From contig CAMPET010000118.1 of assembly GCA_946803715.1 (NCBI GenBank), positions 7,631 to 71,630 of the forward strand: 64,000 nucleotides of DNA. Reading direction: 5' to 3'. Of the stretch, positions 1 to 12,800 are shown in pieces. A program made the translations under genes and the position numbers. The notes beneath the pieces are model-generated. The model saw only the letters and a list, made by a program, of their open reading frames with translations, was not told where the DNA came from and did not search any database. The stretch's first letter is position 1. Each line of letters starts with the position of its first letter. The DNA is from Beroe ovata. Its lineage: Eukaryota > Ctenophora > Nuda > Beroida > Beroidae.

Positions 1-30
<30 letters not shown>
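1..30. repeat. (AC)n microsatellite
   Basis: The window opens in a pure AC dinucleotide run, just upstream of the splice acceptor of the first visible armadillo exon. It is intronic. Confidence 0.95.
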
Positions 31-32
<2 letters not shown>

Positions 33-42
33 CATTTCACAG

Positions 43-2759
43 GCAGTACAGGAACAAGCTCACACACTACACGGTATGGACTACGCTATCAACGCAATGC
101 TGGTATTCCCTGACAGTGACATTGTAATGGAGGCTGCAACTGGCGTACTGGGCAACATGTGCAGTCAGAGCTCCAAGAATAGGGTCAAGGCGGGCAAGGT
201 AAGTGTTAAGTTGGCAACGGTCCAGAATATGACAAAGGTGCCATTTCACGTCAGCTGTAAATTGGAAAGGAGTTAGGAATGTGACTTCCATAATAATGTA
301 GAGTTACTCCACTCTGTGTTGCTTGGTATAAGTTGCTCGTAGCTAGCAACCCAATTGAACACAACCTCGTATTGAATACTATAAGTATTGAATACTATAA
401 ATATTGAATACTACAAGTATTGAATACTACAAGTATTGAATGCTATAAGTATTTCTTTCTCGCTGACACGCAAAATTGCAAGAGATTCGTAACTCCTTTC
501 TTTGTGTCACGATTCGCATACATATTATGAGAGATTGGGTCCCGCTCATTGCTCATTGCCTGCACAATGAAGTGGGGAAATGCATTAATAGTGCTCTATT
601 ACTAGCGGTGAGAGGGGGTTGCTGAATATATAGTGATTTATAGTAAGGGAAGTGGACCGCTGTGTCTTTACAGCTGTTGACGCTGATTTGACAACCCAAT
701 TAATCAGATCATAATCCGCACGAGTTTCCATTGTACACTGTCCAATATTGCCTCCTATAGTAGTTGTAATTGCCCGTAATAGGAAACCAAAACTATAACA
801 TCCCCAATGGTACTTTTCAACAGTAGATTTCTGTTATTGACACCACCTCCACTGACCCCTGCAGAACGGTGCTATCAAGGTGTCAATCGACGCGCTGAAG
901 ACGATGAGCAGTAACGAGGATGTGGTCACAAGAGCTCTGATCATGCTAACTAATGTATGCTTCAACAATGATCTAAACAGGATTATTGCAAAGAAATTAG
1001 GCGCTGTGGAGGCAATTGTCATAGGTTTGTCCCCAGCTTCAGCTTTACAGCTCAGTTACCCCAAGTAATGGGGTTATGATAATCAAGATATGATAATTAA
1101 GATACAATTTATTAGTGGAAATAAGCTCATCACCATGGCATTGTCAATTTTGAAAAGTTGCCACAATAGCACTCATTTCCAGGAATGAAGGGACACCCTG
1201 ACTCGGCCAAGGTTCAGAGACAAGCGTGCAGGGCAATCTCCAACATTTGTATCAAGAATGTAGATCTTAAGCAGGAGGTAAGCCCGACACCAACCGCTAT
1301 CAAATAAGATAAGATAGCAGATCATCATAGCGATCTATTGTCAGATTACCATCACATATCATAATGCCTTCATCACCATGCATTATTTATGCAGGTCCTA
1401 TCACACGGATTGATCGATCACGTGGTACAAGCTTTGTCCAATCACATTGCAGAATCCAGAGTAGTGGAATCAGTACTGTCAGCCCTCTACTCTCTGTGTG
1501 TTTATCATGGTCTAAGACAGGTATGAGAGAGCCTGAAGCACTTGATACAGTTCATCTTATAATCTACCACCCTGCTCCTCCATAAATCTCCTCCCTTTCC
1601 CTGGCAGGAAATAGACGAAACCCGAGTAGAAGATGTAATAACCCGGATACGGGAACACTACCCGCCGGACAGCGAGGTCCATGAGAAAGCAACGCTTGCG
1701 GAGGCAGAACTCAAGTCTGACGAGAACTGCTTCGGGTTCATTGGCAAGTGAGTTGATAGAGATCTCAGATACCTAGATCATTTTAAGATCTGAAGATCAA
1801 TCATACAATCAGAAAGTTACGTACCAAACGATCATAATCATCGCGTCCTCTTCTCGCGCGCTCAAACCGCAATATCATCTGACAGTCTGACACACGCCAT
1901 TCTTCTCCACCGTCTCAAGATATAACATGGCTCATGTTTCATATCCCTTCAGCTGGAGACGAATGTCTCATGCTATATGGGGCGGTGGAGACACGATTGT
2001 GGACGATGTGAGACTGGACAAGACACCGGGAACAACAATTCCGCAACAAGCCAAGTCCGCCATGTCCGCCAAATATGAGGACGTTAAGTCGCGAGCCTCG
2101 ACAAAATACGAGACTGCCAAGTCAAGAGCGTCAAACAAGATCAACGCTGTCAAGGTATGAGACAACTTGTCAATTATGCTGACACAGTGACACATATCAC
2201 GTGTCCCCCTCCCCAATAACATTCCACAGATACTTACAACACAAATACACAGGTGAAGGTGAAGGAAGCACCCATAGGAAGCAAATCTCCCAAGATTACA
2301 CCTGACGTGGATGTAGAGGCTGGATTAGCCACCTCTGGGCACGCCTCGGCAACTAACGCCACCTCAGGAATGATGCTGCCACCTTCCTCTAAAGCCACCT
2401 CGGACACGACGGAAACACCGACCACAGAACCGACAACCACTGATTCGCCCAGCACACACGCCTCGCCCATCAAACCACTCCCTTTCCAGGATATTCCCAA
2501 ATCGTCGGCCCCCGCCTCACGGGCTCCATCCAAGCCGGGAAGCGCCCACCCCTCGCCAGGCGGGTCCCGTAAACAGAGCAGGGCTGAGCAGGCGGAGGAG
2601 GCGATGGCGGCGCGGAGTCACGCCGCCTCCTCCCAACCTGTCAAGTCGGGGGCGCCAACCCCTGGTGAGAAGGGGGAGCAGGGGAGCGACGCGGGATCGA
2701 TATCACCGAGTCAGCGATTCACACCAAACAGGGGCCTCACCCATGCAGAAATCTTCTAA
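43..2759 (+). CDS. Armadillo-repeat protein, 3' part (5' end outside window)
   Basis: Seven exons can be joined in frame: 43-198, 865-1024, 1183-1277, 1395-1520, 1608-1747, 1953-2154, 2253-2759 (461 codons to the stop). All junctions have GT-AG and matching phases. The first four exons encode armadillo-like helical repeats (for example VMEAATGVLGNMCSQ and RALIMLTNVCFNN). Exon 5 is a helical cap ending in CFGFIG. Exon 6 contains a duplicated basic motif, KYEDVKSRAS then KYETAKSRAS. The last exon is low-complexity, rich in Ser, Pro, Thr and Ala, and probably disordered. The role is likely protein-protein scaffolding; I cannot assign a named ARMC member. The first exon is cut by the window edge, so the start is unseen. 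The 3' end faces the Erlin gene with about 120 bp between coding ends. Confidence 0.75.
370..451. repeat. Short AT-rich tandem repeat
   Basis: About five copies of a roughly 16-bp unit of the form ATTGAATACTAYAAGT lie in the first intron of the armadillo gene. Units differ by one or two bases. Confidence 0.85.
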
Positions 2760-2878
2760 ACAACGTTTATTTTGTTTTTAGGTGAATTGTTCAGACTTTT
2801 AAACCTCGCAAATTTTGAGGATAGTAAATGTGTGCAAAATATAGTACAGAGAGAATCTGAGTACTGAGAGAATCTTAC

Positions 2879-4732
2879 CTTGTTCGAAAGTGCAGACATT
2901 TTGGCGCCATAGTACTCAGCATCCGCCTGAGATTTACGCCGAGCCAAATTTGTTAGATCTGAATAATAATTTGTTAGATCTGAATGATAACTTGTCAGAT
3001 TTGAATGATGAAAATTTGTAAGATCTAAATGATAATTTGTCGAAGATTTACATCATCCTCCGGTCGTTCAAAGAAAATTTGAGAACTGGTTTACTAGGCA
3101 GCATAGTAGCTATACATTTTGAAATCAATGATGAGATACGAATTTTCTCCAAATTAAAATTATTAATCGTCTCACTGCCTCATTACCCACCCTCGATTTC
3201 TGACATCTTTCTCTGGCTGTCCTTCTCCATGATTTTCTGATGATACGTTATGTTCGCTACTTCAGCTTGTTTCTGTGCCTCAATTATCGCTCTCTTGCGC
3301 TCAGTCTCCGCTTCCTTCTCAACAACCTTCTGCTTCTCTGTTGCTATCAGCAACTTCGTTCTTTCTGCCTCCCTGAGAGTTACAAAACCAATCAAGTGAC
3401 TGTTATAGGACGCATAAGCTTGATTGTGCTGGTAATTCAACTTCCTCACATCAACTCGTAGTTACGCCTGATAGCCTCGGGTATTTTGGGTTTTGTTACC
3501 CTCACTGCAACGATTTCCAATCCGGGGGCAACGGCGTGCATGTCTTTCTGTAGAGCAGTCCTCAGATTCTCGTCAATCTGATCTGCAAGTGAGAGAGAAG
3601 TGTGAAAAATCGAAAAACTGGAGGAAAAGGCAATCATCCCGCGCTTTCACTTCTGTTATGATAACTCATGTAACATCATGTAATTTATGGATTGAGTGTC
3701 AGAAGTTTGAACACAATTGGAGACTCACCGAAAAGGTCGATGTAGACAGAGTGGAGGTTTTGTGTACTGCAAAACTGGTTAACTTCGTGGTGTACTTTAT
3801 CGAAAATGAGCGGCTTGTCGTAGTCAGGCGTGAATCCTCTTACCACGTTCAGAACTGTAATAGGAGCGAGGGGTGAGGAGGGAAGGATGGTGAGAAAAGG
3901 ACATCAGGGTGGTGGTATGGGGTGCCCAGACCGCCACCCTGACCGTTTCTCACCAGGGTGGTATGAGGAGGTCACGGTGGTATGGAGAGAAGGACCTACT
4001 AAACCCAATTACCACATCACCAACTACAGTACAGCTAAGATTACCTATATTACCTGCATCAGCATTCAGACGGTTAACCACTTCTATCCTATCGAAGTAT
4101 ATCATGACACCACCACTAGTACCACACGGTATATCCTTCACTTCGTCAGTTTGTGTTGTCACCTGGTGTCAGTCGGGGGCGGTGTCAACATCACACATGA
4201 CACATGTTATTGCTAAGTGCAGCGATGCAGGCACTGGTTTGACACTGGTACCTGTACTGGTCTGAAGCTGGTTATGAACGGTAACATGAAGTGGTATCCA
4301 GGACTAGCTGTTGTCTGGAGTAATGCACCACCCTGAGAAGAATGATAATTACTTAATTATAAGATAACCGGTCACAGTATATATATTTCATTAGTTTAAA
4401 CAGTCCCTTTGAGTCCCAAAACTTCACAAATCACTCCTACATTCGTGTAACTCTCTTTACAACTATGTGAGTCTACAAGCGACGTCTTACTCAAGGACAG
4501 CATTTGGAGGAGCACTGAAACTCAAGAAACATACATACTAAACCACACCCACCCTATAGTAGACAGCAATATGTCCCTCTTCCACTTTGTGTAGGGAGAA
4601 TTGGGTGAGGAGGGCAAGTAACACTATCACTACAATCAACACGGTTCCTGATATACTGCTAGCACTGTGAGGTACACCCACTCCTGTGGGACCTGCGATA
4701 GTGCAGATTGTATTGGACCGAGCATTTGTCAA
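2879..4732 (-). CDS. Erlin (SPFH-domain ER lipid-raft protein), N-terminal exon and 3' end unresolved
   Basis: Erlin1/2 proteins form large ER-membrane rings that bind cholesterol/PI3P and, with RNF170, direct degradation of IP3 receptors. Exons on this strand: about 4732-4553, 4332-4252, 4162-4054, 3854-3729, 3582-3450, 3372-3191, 2958-2879, all phase-consistent. Exon 1 has the membrane segment ([13 protein letters not shown]) followed by [13 protein letters not shown]. Family signatures follow: [20 protein letters not shown], then [32 protein letters not shown] and the coiled coil [17 protein letters not shown]. No in-frame ATG was found in exon 1, so a short upstream exon is probably missing. 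The last recognised exon ends in a good donor (AAG|gtaag), but the usual C-terminal exon (LTPEYLQL type) is not seen before the convergent neighbour at 2759. ERLIN1 versus ERLIN2 cannot be decided. Confidence 0.9.
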
Positions 4733-4758
4733 GCTGGGGTCAGAGTTAGGGTGGAGAT

Positions 4759-4836
4759 AGGTTCAATCGAGGACAACATCACGTGATAATCGAGGACAAC
4801 ATCACGTGATAATCGAGGGAAACATCACGTGATAAT
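4759..4836. promoter_or_regulatory. Triple ATCACGTGAT E-box repeat upstream of Erlin
   Basis: A unit of about 24 bp containing the palindrome ATCACGTGAT occurs three times head to tail, immediately 5' of the first recognised Erlin exon. TCACGTGA is the classic palindromic E-box bound by bHLH-zip factors of the USF and MiT/TFE families. The repeat and palindrome are directly visible; a regulatory role is inferred from position. Confidence 0.5.
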
Positions 4837-4839
4837 GAA

Positions 4840-5389
4840 CGGGATTCCGCGCGGGGACGGTTCGGCTTCCGTGATTACTGCCCTGACTGTTATCTGCTGA
4901 TTGCAATCTGCTGATTGTTATCGCTACTGCTGATATTGTCAGCTACTTCTGATTATATTTGACTTACGCACGGTTCAAATTACCCGTGTAATGTTGCGTT
5001 GACAGTGGAGTCTGGGAGGGCTGTTGTTCTGATGTGTTGGGCATTCTCCTATCTACATTGGGAGGAGGTGTTATGGGGGTGTTATCGATCTACACAGGAG
5101 TAAGGTGTTATCAGGGTTATCAGTGGTTGTCATTGATCTTATAGTGAAAGGCGAAAGCATCGTATCTCACAGGAACACGAAAATGTGATTATGTGATACT
5201 TATCCTATCAAGTGTAGTGAGAACAAGTAAAAACTTGTTTTGATTCATTTCTATGAAATTGAAATGAACGATAAAAATCTATAAATTCACAGATAATAAA
5301 CCCATCTCCATTCTACTTGTACCTATAAATTAGATTGGCTCGAAATCAATATCAAAACATTAATCAATTGGGGAATACCAAATGGCACT
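4840..5389. other. Intergenic, nothing recognised
   Basis: AT-rich spacer between the Erlin and P450 genes. A missing 5' exon of Erlin may lie here, but no start exon could be identified with confidence. Confidence 0.5.
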
Positions 5390-7343
5390 CTAATTTCTCA
5401 GCTTGAATTTTATATGAAGGTCCTTCGCAAGCTTGTTCGTGATGACTTGACTCGTTGATATATCTTCAATAACCGATTTCTCATAGTCGATGGTGAACTT
5501 GCGGAGTATAGACGATATGAAAACCTGTAGAGAATGTACTAGGTAGTGCACAGGCCCCCAGTGGCAAAACATTAAGAATATGCGCGATGATATTCGCAGC
5601 GCAGGCCACAGCTTATATACAGACAAGCGATAAAACTTGGTAAAGATTCATAAAATATGCGATATTTGAATGAAAACCTTTATTTCGAGGAGTGCCAGGC
5701 CTTTTCCGATACAGCTTCTATTACCACCAGAAAAGGGAATGTAACTAAAGGGTACGATTTTATCATTGTTCCACCTTTCTACATCAAAGACGAGGGGGTC
5801 TCTCCAGAATTTTTCCGACTTCTATCGAAGGAGAATTGAGTAATTGACATATAAAATAATCAATTTATTGGAAGGTAACGACTAACAAGTCTAGTTTCTA
5901 CAGCATGAAGCTTCTGTGAAGGAAAGAATCAGACAAAATACTTATTACTTAAATAGGGTCATATGAATTCACCTGTACACATTCAATGTTGACATGAACA
6001 GTTGCATTTTCTGGAACAAAACTTCCCAGCATATCAAATCCACTTTCTCCTGAGGTTCGTGAAACAGTGCTAACAATAGGATGAATACGCAAAACTTCTC
6101 TGATGAAACTGTCCAGGTATCTCAGTTGCTTCACTTTATCATATGCAATAATATGTTCCTCCCCGAAAACCTGGTTTGATAGATAAGACAACAATGATCA
6201 GTATCTGGATGATCATGATAGGACCATTTTTAGATATGATAGGACAATGTTACCATTGCTTTATGTGAACTAATAGACAGTACCTAACTTTAATATGACT
6301 CTTGATGTAAGAGACTTTCTATAGACGTACCTTAGATAGGTACCTACCTCAGCTATTTCAACTTCTATGTTTGATAGCACATCCTTTTTCCTTAGAAGCT
6401 CAAAGAATGCAAAATTTATTGTATGCATTGAGGTGTCAATGCCTGCAAAAAAGAATGTGATCATATCATTAATGAGGTCATCCGTGTATAGCTGATCACC
6501 CTTTACATTTGTCGAAAGAAAAGCACCAAGAGCTGAATTTGGGTCAATTTTGTCTAAATCTTTAGGTATTACTTGATCTCTAAGATAACACCGAACTTCT
6601 TCTATGCCTTTTAAAACTTGATTTTTCATTTCTCTATGTGTCCATGGTATCCAGAAGGTATTCTTATTCCTTAGTTTTGCATTCAACCCCAAAAATATGT
6701 TGGAAATCTTTCCACTATAGTGATAGAACAGTTGCCTATCTTCAACTTCCATAACTACTTGAGCAATAACAAATGAAACATGCCTTTGCATGAGTTTAGT
6801 CAAGTTTGTGGCTTCACCATGTCTTATTGATTCACACAAATCATTGCTTATACAAACAAGCTGATCAAATGACTTAACCAGACCAGTAAAATGAAAAAAT
6901 GGGTCGAATGTTTTTCTCTTTTTTGCCCATGACTCAGTCCCAGGATCAGTGAGAAGTGATCTATTCCCAAGAACATTAATCCCTTCAAATTTATCAAGAG
7001 CACTTTGCTTTGATTTGAGAATAGATTTATTGCAAAGTATAAATCTGATCTTTTCTACATCAATCACATGTAGATGAACCCTCCATGAAGAAAAAAGAAC
7101 AAAAGTATCATCTCCTGATTCTTTGGACCATTTCAAAAGATTATCACTGACTGTCCTTTTAGATTTAGCAATTTCATATGCATGTGCAAGTAGGAAGTTT
7201 GAGTATGGTGGACAATAGAAACTTTTGAACTTATTTCTGAAAGTTGTTATAGACCAGAAATAGTAGGAAAAAAAGATAAAAAATCCTCCTACTATGCCAA
7301 GGAGTAAAATCATCCTGTTAAATAGTATATATCTGAGAGGCAT
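5390..7343 (-). CDS. Cytochrome P450 (microsomal type), complete, 4 exons
   Basis: Haem-thiolate monooxygenase of about 490 residues. Exons: 7343-6348, 6170-5973, about 5821-5678, 5524-5390, all in phase; the third exon's acceptor may be three bases further in. The start at 7343 is chosen because it directly precedes the hydrophobic membrane anchor (MILLLGIVGGFFIFF); an in-frame ATG at 7394 is the alternative. The I-helix motif FFFAGIDTSMHT (oxygen activation) is in exon 1. The K-helix ExxR is EVLR in exon 2. Exon 3 has the PERF-like VERW and the haem loop FSGGNRSCIGKGLALLE with its Cys ligand. All key residues are present, so it should be an active ER-anchored enzyme. Substrate and CYP family cannot be assigned from sequence; CYP3/4-like clans are possible. 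Confidence 0.93.
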
Positions 7344-7394
7344 TTTTCTATTCAGGGTAAACTGTTGTATGATCTGGGGGCACACACTACACAT

Positions 7395-7738
7395 GCATGA
7401 GATATGGGTTTACATACTGTGCATGACATTACCTACTTAAGAGATATAATAATCCCTATAGGTATAAAAATGACCATTCATCATTTTTCTACTTTCAGAT
7501 CTACTTATGATAATGTTTGCTTAATAACAAGATTGTTTTTAACCAGACCACTTTCAATTTCACAATAGAATTGGTGAGATTGGGCAGCTGGATCAAGTCC
7601 AGACTCCAGAGAAACTTCACATGTCATATCCTGTACTTGCAAAGACTGAGACTACTGGAGCAGACTTGATTTCCTCAATATGCAGTCCCTCCAGTGAAGT
7701 GGAGAGAGTGAGAGAGGTATATGATTATACACATGTTC
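7395..7738. other. Intergenic between P450 and LINE relic
   Basis: Probable 5' flank of the P450 gene. A reading frame across 7621-7860 may be an extension of the decayed reverse-transcriptase frame downstream. No independent gene is recognised. Confidence 0.4.
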
Positions 7739-8170
7739 AAGATATACAAGGGACTGACCCCAAATTGACCAGGTTTGGTTTCAAGGACACCCCACAGTTT
7801 GGGCCATGGGCAATTGTTCCAAGATTCAACACTAAGGCTCTGAAATCGGTGTCCGCCGTCCACTGTGTTTGAAAACTCCTTTTTGGTGAAGGGAGCTGAG
7901 TTGTGGAACACTCTTCCAAGAGAGGGAAGGAAGCCGGGACTATTGACAAGTCATTCTGGGAGATCACCTTAGTGGCTTACTGGATACCCTACCGACCAGA
8001 GGGTACCCACCCATCAGGAAAAACTCTCTCCTGGATTATGCTGCTAACAGGGGTACAAGCTACTAGTTGGACAGAGAGTTCTGAGAGGCAGAATCATTAT
8101 TGACTAGTGTGAAAGTTCTGATGTGATTGGTCGAAAAAGCTTAACTGAACTGAACTGAATAGAATAGATT
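7739..8170 (+). mobile_element. Non-LTR retrotransposon 3' relic (copy A)
   Basis: With one frameshift near 7870 the + strand reads through VPRFNTKALKSVS and then NSFLVKGAELWNTLP. That is the pattern commonly seen at the C-terminus of LINE reverse transcriptases (a hydrophobic/FxxxAxxLWNxLP block). The 3' tail is a short degenerate repeat (TGAAC, then GAATA units), as often seen in LINE 3' ends. The frame is broken and truncated, so the element is dead. The same relic recurs in copy B at 15132-15510. Confidence 0.6.
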
Positions 8171-9870
8171 AAATGATGGTATTCAACCATCACTAATAAG
8201 TTTATTATAGAGGTATTATAAATTTATAAAAATCGTTAGCCCAGTAAAAATCGCAACCATAATCTGTTAGTCACCATGATGGATGATAATTTTTGCAATG
8301 CACAGCGCTTTAAGAATTACTTATTATCAAATGCATTATTAGATGTAACAGCAAAATCAAAGAAATAATTTTATACACGTCAATTAAAATGCATGCATCT
8401 AAATGACACAAATCACAAATATTGTGTGGATACGCCGCACGCATTGCATTTAAAAATTTTTGAATATTTAATTTTAAAATCTGTTTCTAGCGCCGCGCGC
8501 GCGAAAAACAGAGGTCAGATAAAATTTGACAAGCTGACTTGATTATAATTTTACTCTTCCTTAGGAAATAATATTCCCGGAATATTGTAGTTGTTAGCGT
8601 GCTTGTAATTTTTTATTATACATGCTAGGGTGCTGTTCAGAGTGTGAGTGCTGAATATAAAATACTAAATAGTGATATGAGTGGAGATAGCTTAGACAAT
8701 TGAGAAACTACCCAGAATAAACAACTCAACAACTGCTCACCAACCTGCTCCTTAACCTCAAAACAATCCACAAAACAAACACACTAACTCCTAAATGACT
8801 ATCAACATACAAAATTATCGGTACCTGCGGTGTGTGTTTGCACATGCACGGCTCGCGCCATGGCCAAAGGCACAGCTCGGCACACCCACAATACCCACAG
8901 AAACTATATAAACCATAGCAGCGTGACAAATATACAAGATACAAACAGATTTTGCCAGTTTAAAGTATAGATACTCAGATTTTGAAGTACTAAATAGTAG
9001 TGCATTTTGAGGGTATGAAGACATTGCTCTGAATTTCTAATTTATTTGATAATTGATTTCCAGATTCCAGTGCTAGCAATATTTGAGGGATTAAGAAGGG
9101 GTCATTATTTGTGTTTCACTGATTTAACTGAAGATGTAAAGAGGATACACCTTTCAAAGCACAAGCTATATTATATCTTAGTCTTATACATTGCTATACT
9201 TCAGTCACCCTAGTTATCATTATCAGTTTTCTATAGGAAGTTCTTAGTTACACAATGGACTTGGTCAACCTGAAGGGTTCTGCACACTCCTACCTTACAA
9301 TTGAGACAATTCCTCCAAAATGTGTACTCACTGAAGACTGTTGTGTTGGCATTGATGAGGCCGGTAGAGGACCGGTTTTAGGTCAGGCTTACTTCTTTGT
9401 TGTAGTGACTGGTTAATGAGTATATGTGTATTCTATGATTAGATATATAATCCATCTGTTTTCAGGTCCTATGGTTTATGGGATAGCCTATTGTCCTTTA
9501 TCTAAAATTCCTGATATAGAAACACTTGGTGTAGCTGATTCAAAGCAACTAAAAGAAGAGGACAGGAATGAAATTCTTGAAAAGATGCATGAGAACTCTA
9601 GCTACATTGGATATTGTGTCAGAGTTCTGTCACCAAATTATTTGTCAACATCTATGCTTGGTCGACAGAACTACAACCTCAATTCAATCTCACATGATAC
9701 TGCCATTGCTCTTCTCCAAAGAGTTATAGACATGGGAGTGAAAGTATGTGTCTAAATATATAATGGTTGTGCAAATTAATTCGAGGACAGAAATCATATG
9801 ATAATATCACCAAACACAGGTAAAGGATGTGTATGTTGACACTGTTGGTCCAGCAAACAAGTATCAAGCA
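7797..9870 (+). repeat. Duplicated block, copy A (LINE relic + 5' half of RNASEH2A)
   Basis: Nearly identical to 15132-18538 apart from indels. It begins in copy B exactly at the N at 15131 and ends in copy A exactly at the N at 9871. Copy A lacks two insertions present in copy B (15551-16826 and 16976-17075), and copy B lacks about 60 bp present around 8438-8500 of copy A. The RNASEH2A exons of the two copies appear identical by eye. Either a recent segmental duplication or two haplotypes laid end to end by the assembler. Confidence 0.85.
9255..9870 (+). pseudogene. RNASEH2A: RNASEH2A, truncated copy A (exons 1-2 and start of exon 3)
   Basis: Exons 9255-9381 and 9466-9743 match copy B, and exon 3 starts at 9820 but runs into an N at 9871 after 17 codons. 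Macrosatellite sequence follows the N. The visible part has the RNase HII N-terminal active-site motif [13 protein letters not shown] and no disabling mutation. It is therefore either the other allele of the complete gene at 17923-19174 cut by a contig end, or a genuine truncated duplicate. The N makes the assembly explanation at least as likely. Confidence 0.7.
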
Positions 9871-9871
9871 N

Positions 9872-12800
9872 GTATGTGTTACTTTGGGATCATTATCTAC
9901 TAATGTACCAAGCGGCATCCCATTCCGATGAAAAATCAAATTTTCGATTTTTCGAATTTTTCTATGTCGAGATTTTTCAGGACTTAGAAAAATTTCGAGG
10001 GTCAAATTTTTTTTTTCCTTCAAAAAATCTGAAAAAAATCAGGGGCATGTAGTTTTGAGCGCTGAGAAAGATGCCGTTGAAATTTTTGAGCTATCTCAAA
10101 CCGCTAAGGAGATAATGGCGAAAAACCGCCAAAACCGCCAAAAATTTTGGTGCATATAATCCATCATAACTTCGCCAAAACTTTAGATATCGGGCTAAAA
10201 ATTTTTTTGGCACTTAGTTAGGACTAAAGCTATCGATTGAGCCCGACCGGAACCTTCGGAACCGAAATTTCGATTTTCGTGCCCCCAAAACCCCCATTTT
10301 CGAACCCCCAAAATGGGGTCACCGGAAGGTCGGATTGATTTGATTTTTGCACCATTCGAAAGAGCGTCAAAAACTACATAACATATGTTGGAGCCAAAAA
10401 TATCCGACTGGAAATAAATTTTGACCTCCGAAAGTGCCCCATTTTCCTTTACAAATACTGTTAAAAAGTGGGGTTCACGGGGGCACGCATATCTCCGGCC
10501 CCTTTTGAGCGACATGGTCCGACATATTTTTCCTTGTAACTACATACTCAGGGCTATCTGCAGCCAAAATTTCAGCTTCCTAGCGTAGTCCCTCTTTTTA
10601 TTAAAAATTCGTACTTTTTTTCGGCGATTTTTTGGCGACTTTGGGCGGCCGCCACGGGCTCATTTTTCAAGATATCGGTCTTAAATTTTGACACAATGTA
10701 GCCCTTAATGAGCTTTACCAACCCTGTGAATTTCAGGTTCCTAGCTCAAAAAATAAATTTTTACCCCTTTTTGGGGGTTTTAACCCCATTTTAGGGGTTG
10801 AAGACGAATTTAGCGTCGGGTAAGATTATATACCACGTTATAGCCCGTCAAATTTCCCGTCGTGTGGCATGCGTCTCCATCCCCAAAAAAGTGCTTCACG
10901 CATATCTTCCGCCACGCACCCCACCCTCTTTTCTGAGTCGTTTTTTCTACACTACACTAGTAGTGGCATGTCTCGGCACCCTGCCGATCTCTCTAACCCA
11001 TTACTTTATTGAGGGGTATGTTGGAAACCCCCAAAATCGAGCAGAAACTCAAAAAAGTGAAATTTTGCATTTTTGATTTCCGATCCCATTTTAATCGATT
11101 TTGGGCGAAAATGGGTCCAATTTGAGCATGTCATCGTGTTTTTTGGCCAATTTTGAGCCAAAATCCCAATTTTCAGGTCATTTGATCGATGTCAAGTCGA
11201 GAAGTCGAAATCCAGAAATTTCGCCAAATTTGGCGAATTTGGGCGATTTGTGGCGAAAGAAAGCGAGATAGGGCCAAAATTGTTGCACAGTTCGACTCAG
11301 CGTTTGAAATTATGTAGGAAACAATATTATTTGTTGGCAAAATCGTAAAAAATTTTTGACCATTTTTGAAATTTTTCAATGTCAATGGCCCGCTATCGCG
11401 TTTTGGGTGGCCTGTGGATCCGAGACTTGGTGCTTGGTAACTTTTAAAAGTACATGAATCATCTCTCCGATAGTCATACTCAACACATGGATGTGATTTG
11501 GATCATCCAAACCGTCGTAGTGGCCAGGTGACTACGCCCAAAACGCTCCAGCGGACCTCATAGAGTTTTTAAAAACGTTCTGGGAGCAAACTTTGACAAA
11601 CCGTAGAATGATAATGTGACATCAGTATTCTATAAAACTCATTTAAGTTGAAGAAAACTAATCAGACTGTCGATACAAAAATTTATAGAAAGTTTGGCCA
11701 CGTACATTTCCATCTATAACGCTCAGAATACGCGATTTTTGATTTTGACGACTTTTCCGAAATTTTAAGGGCGTGGCACACCCACATCTTTTGAGATATC
11801 GGGCTGAAATTTGGTATGTGTTACTTTGGGATCACTTTCTACTAATGTACCGAGCGGCATCCTATTCCGATGAAAAATTAAATTTTCGATTTTTCGAATT
11901 TTTCTATGTCGAGATTTTTCAGGACTTAGAAAAATTTTGAGGGCCAAAAATTTTTTTTCCTCCAAAAAATCTGAAAAAAATCAGGGGCATGTAGTTTTGA
12001 GCGCTGAGAAAGATGCCGTTGGAATTTTTGAGCTATCTCAAACCGCTAAGGAGATAGTGGCGAAAAACCGCCAAAAACCGCCAAAAATTTTGGTGCATAT
12101 AATCCGCCATAACTCCGCCAAAACTCTAGATATCGGGCTAAAAATTTTTTTGGCACTTAGTTAGGACCAAAGCTATCGATTGAGTCCGACCGGAACTTTC
12201 GGAACCGAAATTTCGATTTTCGTGCCCCCAAAACCCCCATTTTCGAACCCCCGAAATGGGGTCACCGGAAGGTCGGATCGACTTGATTTTTGCACCATTC
12301 GAAAGAGCGTCAAAAACTACATAACATATGTTGGAGCCATAAAAATCCGACCGGAAATAAATTTTGACCTCCGAAAGTGGCCCATTTTCCTTTACAAATA
12401 GTGTTAAAAAGTGGGGTTCACGGGGGCACGCATAGCTCCGGCCCCTTTTGAGCTACATGGTCCGACATATTTTTCCTTGTAACTACATACTCAGGGCTAT
12501 CTGCAGCCAAAATTTCAGCTTCCTAGCGGAATCCCTCTTTTCATTAAAAATTCGCACTTTTTTTCGGCGATTTTTTGGCGACTTTGGGCGGCCGCCACGG
12601 GCTCATTTTTCAAGATATCGGGCTGAAATTTTGACAGAATATAGCTCTCATGTAGTTCTATTAACCCTGTGAATTTCAGCTTCCTAGCTCAAAAAATAAA
12701 TTTTTACCCCTTTTTGGGGGTTTTAACCCCATTTTAGGGGTTGAAGACGAATTTAGCGTCGGGTAAGATTATATACCACGTTATAGCCGGTCAAATTCCC

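Noticed and set aside
3493-4265. Plus-strand ORFs of 118-128 residues over the Erlin gene
   Set aside because: They are antisense to phase-consistent Erlin exons and intron sequence.
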